30,549 bases of DNA, taken from positions 1 through 30,549 of the IMG/VR virus record IMGVR_UViG_3300029286_000180; one strand, given 5' to 3'. Numbering within the stretch: the stretch's first letter is position 1; each line of letters starts with the position of its first letter. A program made the translations under genes and the position numbers. The notes beneath the pieces were generated by a model, which was not told where the DNA came from, searched no databases, and was given only the letters and a program-made list of their open reading frames with translations. Of this stretch, positions 6,471 through 12,634 are shown piece by piece. Source of the DNA: a virus.

Positions 6471-7006
6471 TTTATATCCTCATCCGAATGTGATATAGAC
6501 AATACCTTCCCGCATACCCCACATTTCTCAAGCAGTGTGATTCGCCCTGTATGGGTACAAAGCTCTTGTCTTGCTACATCATGCCCTTTATGCTCCTTCA
6601 CGTTTAGCTCAAGATGTTTTACAGAATTTGTGGCGGCTTTATGTATCCAGTCAAGTTTTTCTTCTTCGTCCATGTCTTTACAGATAGGGGCAATCAATGC
6701 CAATTTTGAGAAGTCACATGACATAAGCATGTTCTTATCTGTATGATAGGAGTTCTCAAAGGCTATCCATATATCAACCATACGCTGAATGTTTGTCCTG
6801 CGGTATCCTAGCGTGAAATCTGCCCATGAATAGAAGTCAGTCGCTCCTGAGTCATCAAATTTCCAATCCTCACACATTTTCGCATCAGTTAAGAGCTTGC
6901 CGGCGGCAAGATATGCCATGCTTCCTAATTCAACCATTTTAGGAATTAGCATCTTTCGTTTTTTCCAGTCCATTCTTTCGTCTATTACTTTTATAAAGTC
7001 TTGCAT
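6467..7006 (-). CDS. Unknown protein with C-terminal zinc ribbon (179 aa)
   Basis: The start at 7006 (MQDFIKVIDERMDWKKRK) is chosen for GGAAAGGAGCAAT upstream; the longer frame to 7021 is not needed. The body is helical, with Trp/Tyr-rich stretches (DFYSWADFTLGYRRTNIQRM) that look like a helix-turn-helix or all-alpha fold. The C-terminus CTHTGRITLLEKCGVCGKVL has Cys/His ligands for a zinc ribbon. A regulatory or nucleic-acid-binding protein is likely, but I do not recognise the family. A CCAANNTTGG site lies just upstream of its ribosome binding site. Confidence 0.7.
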   Translation of the reverse strand: MQDFIKVIDERMDWKKRKMLIPKMVELGSMAYLAAGKLLTDAKMCEDWKFDDSGATDFYSWADFTLGYRRTNIQRMVDIWIAFENSYHTDKNMLMSCDFSKLALIAPICKDMDEEEKLDWIHKAATNSVKHLELNVKEHKGHDVARQELCTHTGRITLLEKCGVCGKVLSISHSDEDIK

Positions 7007-7017
7007 ATTGCTCCTTT

Positions 7018-7029
7018 CCAACTTTGGGC
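7018..7029 (-). promoter_or_regulatory. CCAANNTTGG site next to a ribosome binding site
   Basis: On the minus strand GCCCAAAGTTGG is followed at once by AAAGGAG, the ribosome binding site of the 6467-7006 gene. It matches the core of the palindromes at 5161, 10634 and 11846, though only the inner arms are complementary. It lies directly after the stop of the gene at 7029-7259; I see no convincing -35/-10 pair here. Confidence 0.5.
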
Positions 7030-7259
7030 TATTCGCTTAATTCTAAAAATAAAGTCTTTAGCACTGCGGCAGCTTCTTCTTTACTTTCACCGAGTGGAAT
7101 CTTTACTGGCATTTTCTTTTTTATCTTGTCTTTGCCCATCTCGAACTCCGCCCACTTTGCGTTGAATTTGCCATCTCTTCCTTCCCAGCCTAGAACAAGT
7201 GCATACTTCCCATTGTAACATTCAATTTCTACTGAATCCCATTTTGTAGTCTTAATCAT
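7029..7259 (-). CDS. Small protein of unknown function (76 aa)
   Basis: The start follows ACAGGAGGCAGT and overlaps the upstream gene by four bases. MIKTTKWDSVEIECYNGKYA begins a likely beta-sheet section with VLGWEGRDGKFNAKWAEFEM, followed by a lysine-rich turn and a C-terminal helix (KEEAAAVLKTLFLELSE). Soluble, with no cysteine cluster or membrane segment. The tight coupling to the helicase block suggests an accessory role in replication, which is inference from position only. Confidence 0.7.
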   Translation of the reverse strand: MIKTTKWDSVEIECYNGKYALVLGWEGRDGKFNAKWAEFEMGKDKIKKKMPVKIPLGESKEEAAAVLKTLFLELSE

Positions 7260-7525
7260 ACTGCCTCCTGTATTTGTGGTTTTTTAACACGATCATCATC
7301 TCTGTACTTTAAATTCCCATCTTTGGTTATTTCCAGTCTATTTAGTGCAAGATCACACTCTTCTTCTGCTGTCATATCTCTCCAAAGGCGATAGTGTCGG
7401 CGGCCTCTTTCATCTTTTTCCATTACTTCTATCTCTGTCTTGATATTTTTCTTCTTATAGAAGTCCCGCCAGGTCTGTAAATCTATTTTTGACGGCAGTG
7501 GTGATGTAACACATACAGGTTTCAT
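7256..7525 (-). CDS. Small charged protein of unknown function (89 aa)
   Basis: AGAAAGGAGACTAC precedes the ATG, which overlaps the helicase stop by four bases. The product is strongly charged (FYKKKNIKTEIEVMEKDERG and RRHYRLWRDMTAEEECDLAL), with a predicted helix in TAEEECDLALNRLEI. No known motif, signal peptide or membrane segment. Its position directly after the helicase in a coupled operon suggests a helper protein, but nothing in the sequence proves it. Confidence 0.7.
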   Translation of the reverse strand: MKPVCVTSPLPSKIDLQTWRDFYKKKNIKTEIEVMEKDERGRRHYRLWRDMTAEEECDLALNRLEITKDGNLKYRDDDRVKKPQIQEAV

Positions 7526-8991
7526 GTAGTCTCCTTTCTATTTGCATATTTAATGAATTTATGAATTATGAATTTTTGCACATCTTCACCAATCGGTTCT
7601 CTTGAATACCAATTTAACTTATTGCCAGGGTTACTTCCGAATTTGTCTTTATAGGTATGGATTGCCCACCCGTAACAACCTCCCCTACCGATTCTCATGT
7701 TTTTACTTGCTGCATAGGTATTTAATTGAGCAAGAAAACTTTGCTTTTGTTCTATCGTGTATTCAGAACGTGCTTTTCTTTTCAGCTTTTCAAGTTCAGC
7801 ATCTTCAACATCAACATCTTTTTTAAATTCTGGTGTAAATCCACAAGCCGGGCAAGTTCTAACTCCAACCGGTTTGATAAAATCACAGGAAGGACATTTT
7901 TTAGGTAAAATTACCGTCTTTTCATATTCTGACTTTTTAGGTTTCTTTCCGGTATCAAGTTTTATAAATTCGTAATCATCTGGAAATCCAAGTCTTTCAG
8001 CATTACCGCCCAAATCAAGTATGTATGCTTTCTCTTTCCCCGGATATATTCGTAATGCTCTCCCCGTTGTTTGTGTCCACTTAATCATTGACTTTGTAGC
8101 TACTGCAAGAACAGCAACTTCTACTGCTGGACAGTCAAAACCTTTTGTAGCTACTTCCACGGAGCATAAAACCATAGTGTTTCCTTCTGTAAATGACTTT
8201 AACGCTTCGTCACGTTCTTCTTCTGTCTGTCTGTAATTTATTTCACAAGCGGAAATTCCTGCTGATTGAAATTGAGTAACTAAATGCTTGATATGAGCAA
8301 CATTTACACCGAAAACAATAGTCTTTCGCCCCGGCGTTATCTTCTGCCATGTCTTTACAACGTCACCAACTATGTCAACTTTGTCGTATGCTTCTGAAAG
8401 AGATTTTTCCGAATAGTCGCCGGCAACAACTTTTAGCTTTGATAAATCTGCTATGCTCGGCCCGTAAATATCAAACGGAACTAAATATTTTTCTTCAATA
8501 AGTTTTTTTACCGGTACAGGTTCAATGTGAAATTCAAAATGTTTCCCTAGTCCTTTCGTGTAAGGTGAAGCAGTTAAACCCAGAACAAAGGCATCTGGAT
8601 TTTCCTGCATTATTTTAATATGTTCTTTATGTAAAACGTGAGCTTCGTCAATGATTATCATGTCAGCTTGAGGACAACCACGGAGTTTTAAAGTCTGGAT
8701 GCTACAAACTTGCGCCCTCTTGTCAATATCAAACCTTTCGTTTTGACTCTGAATAACTCCATGTGGTATAGAATAATTTACTAAAACATCGCTTGTCTGG
8801 TTAGCCAAAACTATTCTATCAACAATAAAAACAACCTTCTTGCCCTTATCTAATACGTTTTTTATTATTTTAGCTGCAATTATGGTTTTCCCAAATCCGC
8901 ACCCGGCTTGTAGGATTATTCTTTTTGATTTTCTCATTGCGTTTCTTGTTTCTTCTAAAGCGTATTCTTGTAATGGTCTTAATTTTGGCAT
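7522..8991 (-). CDS. SF2 DEAD/DEAH-box helicase with zinc ribbon
   Basis: The 489-residue protein shows the SF2 motifs in order: Walker A AGCGFGKT (29-36), DEAH in MIIIDEAHVL (115-118), TAS motif III (140-142) and QTTGRALR motif VI (307-314). A C-terminal zinc ribbon follows, Cys366-x2-Cys369 and Cys380-x2-Cys383, then a basic tail. This layout fits phage and UvsW/RecG-like DNA translocases that unwind or remodel DNA at forks. It lies two bases after the primase gene, with GAGGGAT as ribosome binding site. The replicative role is inferred; a helicase for recombination is an alternative. Confidence 0.88.
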   Translation of the reverse strand: MPKLRPLQEYALEETRNAMRKSKRIILQAGCGFGKTIIAAKIIKNVLDKGKKVVFIVDRIVLANQTSDVLVNYSIPHGVIQSQNERFDIDKRAQVCSIQTLKLRGCPQADMIIIDEAHVLHKEHIKIMQENPDAFVLGLTASPYTKGLGKHFEFHIEPVPVKKLIEEKYLVPFDIYGPSIADLSKLKVVAGDYSEKSLSEAYDKVDIVGDVVKTWQKITPGRKTIVFGVNVAHIKHLVTQFQSAGISACEINYRQTEEERDEALKSFTEGNTMVLCSVEVATKGFDCPAVEVAVLAVATKSMIKWTQTTGRALRIYPGKEKAYILDLGGNAERLGFPDDYEFIKLDTGKKPKKSEYEKTVILPKKCPSCDFIKPVGVRTCPACGFTPEFKKDVDVEDAELEKLKRKARSEYTIEQKQSFLAQLNTYAASKNMRIGRGGCYGWAIHTYKDKFGSNPGNKLNWYSREPIGEDVQKFIIHKFIKYANRKETT

Positions 8992-8992
8992 T

Positions 8993-9802
8993 TTATCCCT
9001 CGTAATATTTACTTGCTGATCTTAAAATAAGTTGAAGTTCTTTTTCTTCCATCACCGGTGAACAGGCAATGGCTTCTTTTCTTGCTTCACTTTCAATATA
9101 ACTCCACGGTACTTTTCTTTTAATCATTCCACAAACACGCTTGAATATATGGACATTTCTCATAGTTGAAGTACCATAAACACTATTAAATTTTAATTCT
9201 GATGATGTATGCGTTTCTAGTTTGTATCTTTTAGCAGACCATTGAGCAACTTTTTCCGGTGGAAACCAATACACAAGTTCTTTATAAGTGAATATGTCCC
9301 CTGAATAACTGTAAATATTTGTTAAAAATGGTTCATATTTCAAGTGTATATATCCAGGTACTCTTAAAACTCTAGGTAAATCATGCACCGATTGATCACT
9401 ATTTAACACCCTGATAATATTCTGTTGAAGTGGTTTAAATGCTTCCAGTGGTACGTCTTTGACAAACCAATAGCAATGGAAACGCCCAAGCGATGATTCA
9501 ACCACTAGAGAGGGTTTATATTCTAAAGCCTTTTCTAATGGCGCTCCGTCCAGATCGGCATAAACTGCCCTGACTTTTATCACGTTAGCAGCAGACCGGC
9601 CTTTTCCGTCTGTTTCATTAACACAAAAGAATATTCCAGCACCTTCACCGTTTAACCATGCAAGATTATCCGCCTCCACTTCCGTGAAAACATCAAAGTG
9701 AAAAATGCTCGTCAAATCTTTTCGTAACTTCTTATCGTCAAAAGTCTGTATTGTTATTTTACCAGGAAAGAAACTGAAAAAGTTAAAATTATTTATTTGC
9801 AT
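8993..9802 (-). CDS. RepB-type (AEP superfamily) DNA primase
   Basis: The 269-residue protein has the primase signature VRAVYADLDGAP (acidic pair Asp83 and Asp85) and SSLGRFHCYWFVKD (His109), followed by DQSVHDLPRVLRVPGYIHLK, which is a block I recognise from RepB-like and bifunctional phage and plasmid primases. The enzyme would make RNA or DNA primers during replication. The C-terminal 70 residues resemble the helical PriCT-type extension (WSYIESEARKEAIAC). It overlaps the DUF4373-like gene upstream by ten bases; the start has only a GGGGGTTATGT site. The helicase follows directly. Confidence 0.82.
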   Translation of the reverse strand: MQINNFNFFSFFPGKITIQTFDDKKLRKDLTSIFHFDVFTEVEADNLAWLNGEGAGIFFCVNETDGKGRSAANVIKVRAVYADLDGAPLEKALEYKPSLVVESSLGRFHCYWFVKDVPLEAFKPLQQNIIRVLNSDQSVHDLPRVLRVPGYIHLKYEPFLTNIYSYSGDIFTYKELVYWFPPEKVAQWSAKRYKLETHTSSELKFNSVYGTSTMRNVHIFKRVCGMIKRKVPWSYIESEARKEAIACSPVMEEKELQLILRSASKYYEG

Positions 9803-10290
9803 ACATAACCCCCACTACTAGTACTACTTATACTGGTGTAACTTTCCTTTCCTTTCCTTTCCTTTCCTTTGCTTGGATTTGCTACATTGCTTGAAGCATT
9901 TGCTTGTTTGCTTGAAGCATTTGCTCTAGTCTTTCCTCCCAAACTACCTGATATTGCACGTTTTATAGAAATATCCTGTCTTAATTGAATATTGCTCTCT
10001 ACACGGTTTGACCAAATATAGGTTCCATCTGACTGTAATAGTTCAGCCGGTGAAATTGCATATTGTATAATTTCAATTATTTGCTTGTTTGCTATAAGCA
10101 ATTGGTTGGAAAGTGATATAAATATATATTCTTTAAGAGGTATTTTATGAGTTGGTTCAGCGTGCAATAGTTCAACAATTCTCCAAAATACACCATAACC
10201 ATTTGCCCCATGTTTGCTTAATAGTGTTTGCATTTTTGGGTCAGCAGCTGCGTCAAAATCATGGGGAAAGTAAAAAGTATTAGCTTTCAT
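9793..10290 (-). CDS. DUF4373 (Lin1244-like) replication-associated protein
   Basis: The N-terminus FYFPHDFDAAADPKMQTLLS and HGANGYGVFWRIVELLHAEP match the Lin1244/Lin1753 N-terminal (DUF4373) family, common just upstream of replication genes in phages and mobile elements and built like a winged-helix origin binder. The C-terminal third is low-complexity and basic, with NASSKQANASSNVANPSKGK then ERKGKES encoded by a pentanucleotide repeat. Slippage there would change the frame of the last 20 or so residues. The start follows GGTGAAGGT. The leader contains a large folded element (10311-10455). DNA binding is expected from the family, not shown here. Confidence 0.8.
   Translation of the reverse strand: MKANTFYFPHDFDAAADPKMQTLLSKHGANGYGVFWRIVELLHAEPTHKIPLKEYIFISLSNQLLIANKQIIEIIQYAISPAELLQSDGTYIWSNRVESNIQLRQDISIKRAISGSLGGKTRANASSKQANASSNVANPSKGKERKGKESYTSISSTSSGGYVCK
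9843..9870. repeat. TTTCC pentanucleotide repeat, five full copies
   Basis: TTTCC occurs five times in a row at 9843-9867, followed by TTT. On the coding (minus) strand it is a GGAAA run read as KGKERKGKE. Unit length is not a multiple of three, so gain or loss of one unit shifts the frame. Confidence 0.9.
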
Positions 10291-10310
10291 TAATCATACC
10301 TTCACCAACA

Positions 10311-10455
10311 AAAACCCCCGCTAGTGGCGAACCCATACCTGGGAGGCATGGCACTAGCGAGGCTAATTGTTGGCTTTGATTTAATTTTAAATTGGTTTTT
10401 TAACATCGGGTTCGCTCCGTTAAAAACATACTATCACGGTTTAAAATTAAATCAA
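10311..10455 (-). ncRNA. Predicted pseudoknotted structured RNA or structured replication leader
   Basis: The gene-free stretch 10291-10470 contains nested inverted repeats. On the minus strand, a perfect 16-bp stem TTGATTTAATTTTAAA (10455-10440) pairs with 10391-10376; inside it an 8-bp stem TTTTTAAC/GTTAAAAA closes a 14-base loop with GCGAACCC. A second 8-bp stem CGCTAGTG/CACTAGCG (10359-10352 with 10326-10319) contains CCATGCCT-CCC-AGGTATGG, which pairs fully only if G-U is allowed, and that pair exists only on the minus strand. GGGTTCGC in this hairpin is complementary to the first loop. GGGG and a T5 run follow. It could be a riboregulator, an attenuator or an origin structure. Confidence 0.6.
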
Positions 10456-10470
10456 TTTTTATTTTGCTTT

Positions 10471-10623
10471 TTATTGATACAATTCCAACTCTGCCTCCAG
10501 CCGGGAAATAACATCTTGCAGGTCATCTATTCTTTCCTCGATGCCTTCTCTTTCGTCTTTTAGTCTTTCCAGTTCTTCCTGTTTTTCTTCCAGGCTTTGA
10601 CGTAAATCTCTGGCTTTATTCAT
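10471..10623 (-). CDS. Short coiled-coil protein (50 aa)
   Basis: Found by translating the gap. The start at 10623 follows AGGAGATATT, placed right after the palindrome at 10634-10647. The whole product MNKARDLRQSLEEKQEELER through RIDDLQDVISRLEAELELYQ is one continuous heptad-repeat coiled coil, with no room for another domain. It would be the first gene of the transcript from the promoter at 10634-10683, ahead of the structured RNA. Function unknown; short coiled coils of this kind are frequent in phage early regions. Confidence 0.65.
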   Translation of the reverse strand: MNKARDLRQSLEEKQEELERLKDEREGIEERIDDLQDVISRLEAELELYQ

Positions 10624-10633
10624 AATATCTCCT

Positions 10634-10683
10634 GCCCAATGTTGGGCTTTTTCTAATATGTTATCTTTTCCAGACTATAACAA
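10634..10683 (-). promoter_or_regulatory. Leftward promoter with palindromic site (replication operon)
   Basis: On the minus strand a -35-like TTGTTA (10683-10678), a 17-base spacer, and CATATT (10660-10655) are followed by AGAAAAA and the perfect palindrome GCCCAACATTGGGC (10647-10634). The -10, spacer and palindrome closely match the element at 5161-5189. The palindrome ends three bases from the AGGAGAT ribosome binding site of the coiled-coil gene. Confidence 0.65.
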
Positions 10684-10717
10684 TAACGATAATTACCAGC
10701 ATGGTTAGTATTTTCAT
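10661..10717 (-). CDS. Possible 18-residue hydrophobic peptide
   Basis: An ATG at 10717, four bases after the stop of the gene at 10721-10873, opens MKILTMLVIIVIVIVWKR and a TAA at 10661. It is almost entirely hydrophobic with a basic end, as in tiny membrane peptides. There is no clear ribosome binding site, and the region overlaps the promoter, so the call is tentative. Confidence 0.3.
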   Translation of the reverse strand: MKILTMLVIIVIVIVWKR

Positions 10718-10720
10718 AAA

Positions 10721-10873
10721 TCACGCTGATAAAACAGTTATTAAGTATGCGATAATTAACCCGGCACCCAATCCAAGCGTTGCCCATGTTAAGCATATGA
10801 CAAGTAGTTCCTCTTTTTTGCCGGAATTTCCTTCTTCAAGCTCGAAGTATTGTTGCTTAATTTTTCTTAGCAT
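10721..10873 (-). CDS. Small membrane protein (50 aa)
   Basis: The ATG at 10873 has CTGGAGGCGACAAA before it, inside the end of the upstream gene (7-base overlap), so translation is probably coupled. A polar, charged N-terminal half (MLRKIKQQYFELEEGNSGKK) is followed by LLVICLTWATLGLGAGLIIA and YLITVLSA, a hydrophobic stretch able to cross the membrane once, or twice as a tight hairpin. Family unknown; a holin-like or membrane-regulatory function is possible but not supported by other evidence. Confidence 0.6.
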   Translation of the reverse strand: MLRKIKQQYFELEEGNSGKKEELLVICLTWATLGLGAGLIIAYLITVLSA

Positions 10874-11040
10874 TTTGTCGCCTCCAGTTCTTTTATTTTT
10901 GCTTCTATATATTGTATCATGTTCAGATGGCGTTCAGCCATGCTCCAGATTATACGGTTTTTAGCGTCTAGGTTGTCCTGCAAGGCATTAATTACGCTTT
11001 GCCTATCGTCTATAGGAGTATCGTCTTTTTTTATATCCAT
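10867..11040 (-). CDS. Small helical protein (57 aa)
   Basis: The ATG at 11040 follows directly on the TAA of the gene at 11041-11250, so the two are likely translated together. MDIKKDDTPIDDRQSVINAL and QDNLDAKNRIIWSMAERHLN followed by MIQYIEAKIKELEATKC form an extended charged helix with coiled-coil potential. The frame ends in TAA seven bases into the next gene. No family recognised. Confidence 0.6.
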   Translation of the reverse strand: MDIKKDDTPIDDRQSVINALQDNLDAKNRIIWSMAERHLNMIQYIEAKIKELEATKC

Positions 11041-11250
11041 TTACGCACCGCCTAATCTTAAAAAAATTGTGTCATTACGTTTTAGAGCTTCTAACACGTT
11101 TTCATAAGCGTTAGCAGCTCCTCTTGCACACAATACCATTTCTTTAGTCTGTGGATTATCGCAGCTCTTGAGATTATTCTCAAAATTGCGTTCTTTTAAG
11201 GCATTGGCTTCGATTAATTCTATTATTTCATTTAGGCGTTCACGTTTCAT
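11041..11250 (-). CDS. Small helical protein of unknown function (69 aa)
   Basis: The ATG at 11250 follows AAAGGGGAAAA. The product (MKRERLNEIIELIEANALKE ... CARGAANAYENVLEALKRND) is helical and charged, with a KSCDNPQTKE turn in the middle and a Gly-rich end. There is no membrane segment. A pair of mutually exclusive hairpins lies just ahead of its ribosome binding site (11263-11289), so its translation may be controlled by RNA structure. Confidence 0.7.
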   Translation of the reverse strand: MKRERLNEIIELIEANALKERNFENNLKSCDNPQTKEMVLCARGAANAYENVLEALKRNDTIFLRLGGA

Positions 11251-11262
11251 TTTTTCCCCTTT

Positions 11263-11289
11263 GCCGGTATATCCGTACCGGCTACGGAT
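11263..11289 (-). promoter_or_regulatory. Two overlapping, mutually exclusive hairpins before a ribosome binding site
   Basis: GCCGGTA/TACCGGC (11263-11269 with 11276-11282) and ATCCGTA/TACGGAT (11271-11277 with 11283-11289) are two perfect 7-bp stems that share bases. On the minus-strand transcript the first-made stem is ATCCGTA/TACGGAT and the second directly abuts AAAGGGG. Only one can form at a time, which is the geometry of a small switch or attenuator, although no ligand is suggested. Confidence 0.45.
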
Positions 11290-11294
11290 TAAGT

Positions 11295-11672
11295 TTATAA
11301 GTTTTTATAATTATTCGCATTGGTAAAATACTTATCATAAATATGTTCACCACATTCTTTGGTTTTAAGCAATTCTTGAATAGTTTTGCCTGTGTCATGG
11401 CGCGCCATTGCATAATTAAAATTAGATAGCACTGAGAAAATCATGTCCATTCCGCAGCCATCTACTTTCAATCCGCCTTTGTCCACGTTATAGGAATAAT
11501 CGGCAATAACTGCTATGTGATAACCGATCCTCTCAAAATCTCCAGCGTAAATTTCAATTCTTCGGCTCATTCCCGAACGTGAAACGCTTTTGACTATCGC
11601 ACCAAATCTCATGCCTCGATAATTATCGATCACTTCATATGCTCTTTTAATTTCTTCTTTAGTGTATTTCAT
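11295..11672 (-). CDS. Conserved phage protein with SVSRSGMSR motif (125 aa)
   Basis: The start at 11672 (MKYTKEEIKRAYEVID) follows AAAAGAGGAATATA; the frame to 11741 is longer but runs into the promoter region. The strongly conserved-looking part is GAIVKSVSRSGMSRRIEIYA and later DGCGMDMIFSVLSNFNYAMA. I remember similar SxSRSGMSR ... GCGMDM proteins in many phages, annotated only as hypothetical. The residues could form an alpha/beta enzyme-like core, but no mechanism is known to me. It is the first gene of the leftward transcription unit next to the divergent control region. Confidence 0.75.
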   Translation of the reverse strand: MKYTKEEIKRAYEVIDNYRGMRFGAIVKSVSRSGMSRRIEIYAGDFERIGYHIAVIADYSYNVDKGGLKVDGCGMDMIFSVLSNFNYAMARHDTGKTIQELLKTKECGEHIYDKYFTNANNYKNL

Positions 11673-11832
11673 TATATTCCTCTTTTCTCTGCGTATCAAC
11701 GCCGCAGCCCGGATTTTGTTTTTTATTTTTATATAAAGCAATTACTGTGCTAATACTACTATATTATATGAGCATTAATTAGATTAAATATAAAACATCA
11801 AGAGATATAAAGAGTTATGATATAAAATATAT

Positions 11833-11859
11833 TATATTAGAAAAAGCCCAATATTGGGC
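11833..11859 (+). promoter_or_regulatory. Rightward -10 element with GCCCAATATTGGGC palindrome
   Basis: TATATT (11833-11838), AGAAAAA and the perfect palindrome GCCCAATATTGGGC (11846-11859) repeat the arrangement of the two leftward promoters. The -35 position (about 11810-11816) is a poor match, so this promoter may be weak or need an activator. It points at the HTH, terminase and head genes. Confidence 0.6.
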
Positions 11860-11874
11860 GATATAGAAAAAAGC

Positions 11875-11906
11875 CACAAAAAGCTGTCAAATTCACAAAA
11901 AGCTGT
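11875..11906. repeat. 13-bp direct repeat, two copies, 19-bp period
   Basis: CACAAAAAGCTGT is at 11875-11887 and 11894-11906. The 19-bp period and the position between the palindromic promoter and the dyad repeats suggest a protein binding site pair, iteron-like, but two copies are few. Confidence 0.6.
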
Positions 11907-11919
11907 TATTATCATCAAA

Positions 11920-11966
11920 CACTTCATATATGAAACAAACCGCAAAGCGGCACTTCATAAATGAAA
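11920..11966. promoter_or_regulatory. Operator-like dyad pair around a CCGC/GCGG hairpin
   Basis: CACTTCATATATGAAA (11920-11935) and CACTTCATAAATGAAA (11951-11966) differ at one base and lie 31 bp apart, three helical turns. Each contains an inverted TTCAT/ATGAA dyad. CCGC-AAA-GCGG (11940-11950) sits between them. The second copy covers the likely ATG of the HTH gene (11961), so a bound protein would block its transcription or translation. Confidence 0.6.
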
Positions 11967-12440
11967 TATCTTGCTTTAAATAACAAAGACTATATAATAT
12001 TGAGCATGCAGAAAATAAAATCAAGATCAGACTGCAAAATTGACAAAGTAAAGGCACTTGAACTAAAGCAAGTTAACGGCCTGAACTATCAACAAATAGC
12101 AAACATTCAGGGAGTATCTAAGCAAGCAGTTCAACAAGCATTAAAGCCACTTATACCACCAAGAGATTTAATCAAACAATACAATGAACACAGATCAGAA
12201 ATAACGTCCTATATCGAACTGCAAGCTGCTAATGCTTACCTGACATTGTCTGAGCATGATCGAAAAGAGCTTACAAAGCGCCGGGGCTTAGTGGATTGGG
12301 GCATTGCAAGCGATAAAGTGCAAGCATTATCTGGATCAGATCGATCGACACAGCCCCTGGTTATTATCAATCGCTTATCAATCAATAACAATACAGTGGA
12401 TCAAGTAATAGAGCTAGAGCAAGCAGTCAATAAGCCTTGA
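11961..12440 (+). CDS. HTH DNA-binding protein, small-terminase candidate
   Basis: The 159-residue product has a clear helix-turn-helix at residues 40-64 (GLNYQQIANIQGVSKQAVQQ ALKPLI). The remaining parts are helical (ITSYIELQAANAYLTLSEHD), with RRGLVDWGIASDKVQALSG, which is reminiscent of small terminase and phage replication-type proteins. It is the first rightward gene and lies two genes before the large terminase, the usual place of a small terminase subunit that recognises the packaging site. A transcriptional regulator binding the dyads around its own start is equally possible. Neither ATG (11961 or in-frame 12006) has a good ribosome binding site. Confidence 0.6.
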   Translation: MKYLALNNKDYIILSMQKIKSRSDCKIDKVKALELKQVNGLNYQQIANIQGVSKQAVQQALKPLIPPRDLIKQYNEHRSEITSYIELQAANAYLTLSEHDRKELTKRRGLVDWGIASDKVQALSGSDRSTQPLVIINRLSINNNTVDQVIELEQAVNKP

Positions 12441-12527
12441 GGAATGCTACGTTACATATCAAGTTTAATGATATTAAATAGATAGGTTTTTCAGTAGGTG
12501 AAATACTGTTAAGGAATGCTACGTTAC
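12440..12527. repeat. 16-bp direct repeat flanking a small hairpin
   Basis: AGGAATGCTACGTTAC is at 12440-12455 and 12512-12527, 72 bp apart. Between the copies is a CAGTA/TACTG hairpin. The repeats start at the stop of the HTH gene. The gene-free stretch 12441-12708 otherwise holds a C-rich run near 12570 and the operator array at 12635-12709. Candidate packaging (cos/pac) or regulatory repeats. Confidence 0.8.
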
Positions 12528-12634
12528 GAAAAGATAAAGTATTGGTAATAGGCGAAAGGGATACCCCATACACCCCCCTACGTCTGTGTTGGTAGTGGCT
12601 ATTCCCAAAATCAGACTTTGTAAAACAAAGCATC

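Larger units (their letters stand above)
11673..11960. other. Divergent, AT-rich control region without genes
   Basis: No convincing gene lies here. It separates leftward genes from rightward structural genes. Leftward -10-like sequences (TATAAT, TATAAA) lie at about 11,720-11,775, without a clear -35. The rightward part holds the promoter-palindrome element at 11833-11859, two copies of a 13-bp repeat, two copies of a 16-bp dyad repeat and a CCGC-AAA-GCGG hairpin, each listed separately. This is the obvious place for the early/late switch, or for an origin. Confidence 0.7.

Noticed and set aside
10319-10360. tRNA-like fragment near the GGGTTCGC motif
   Set aside because: The motif looks like a T-loop, but there is no anticodon arm, acceptor stem or D-arm of the right size; the inverted repeats fit a different fold.
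10324-10563. 79-aa plus-strand frame over the structured gap
   Set aside because: It lies opposite to all nearby genes and spans the inverted repeats; composition is that of AT-rich non-coding DNA.
12427-12633. 68-aa minus-strand frame containing both 16-bp repeats
   Set aside because: No ribosome binding site, opposite to surrounding genes, and the repeated NVAFL comes from the DNA repeat; it starts right at an operator site.
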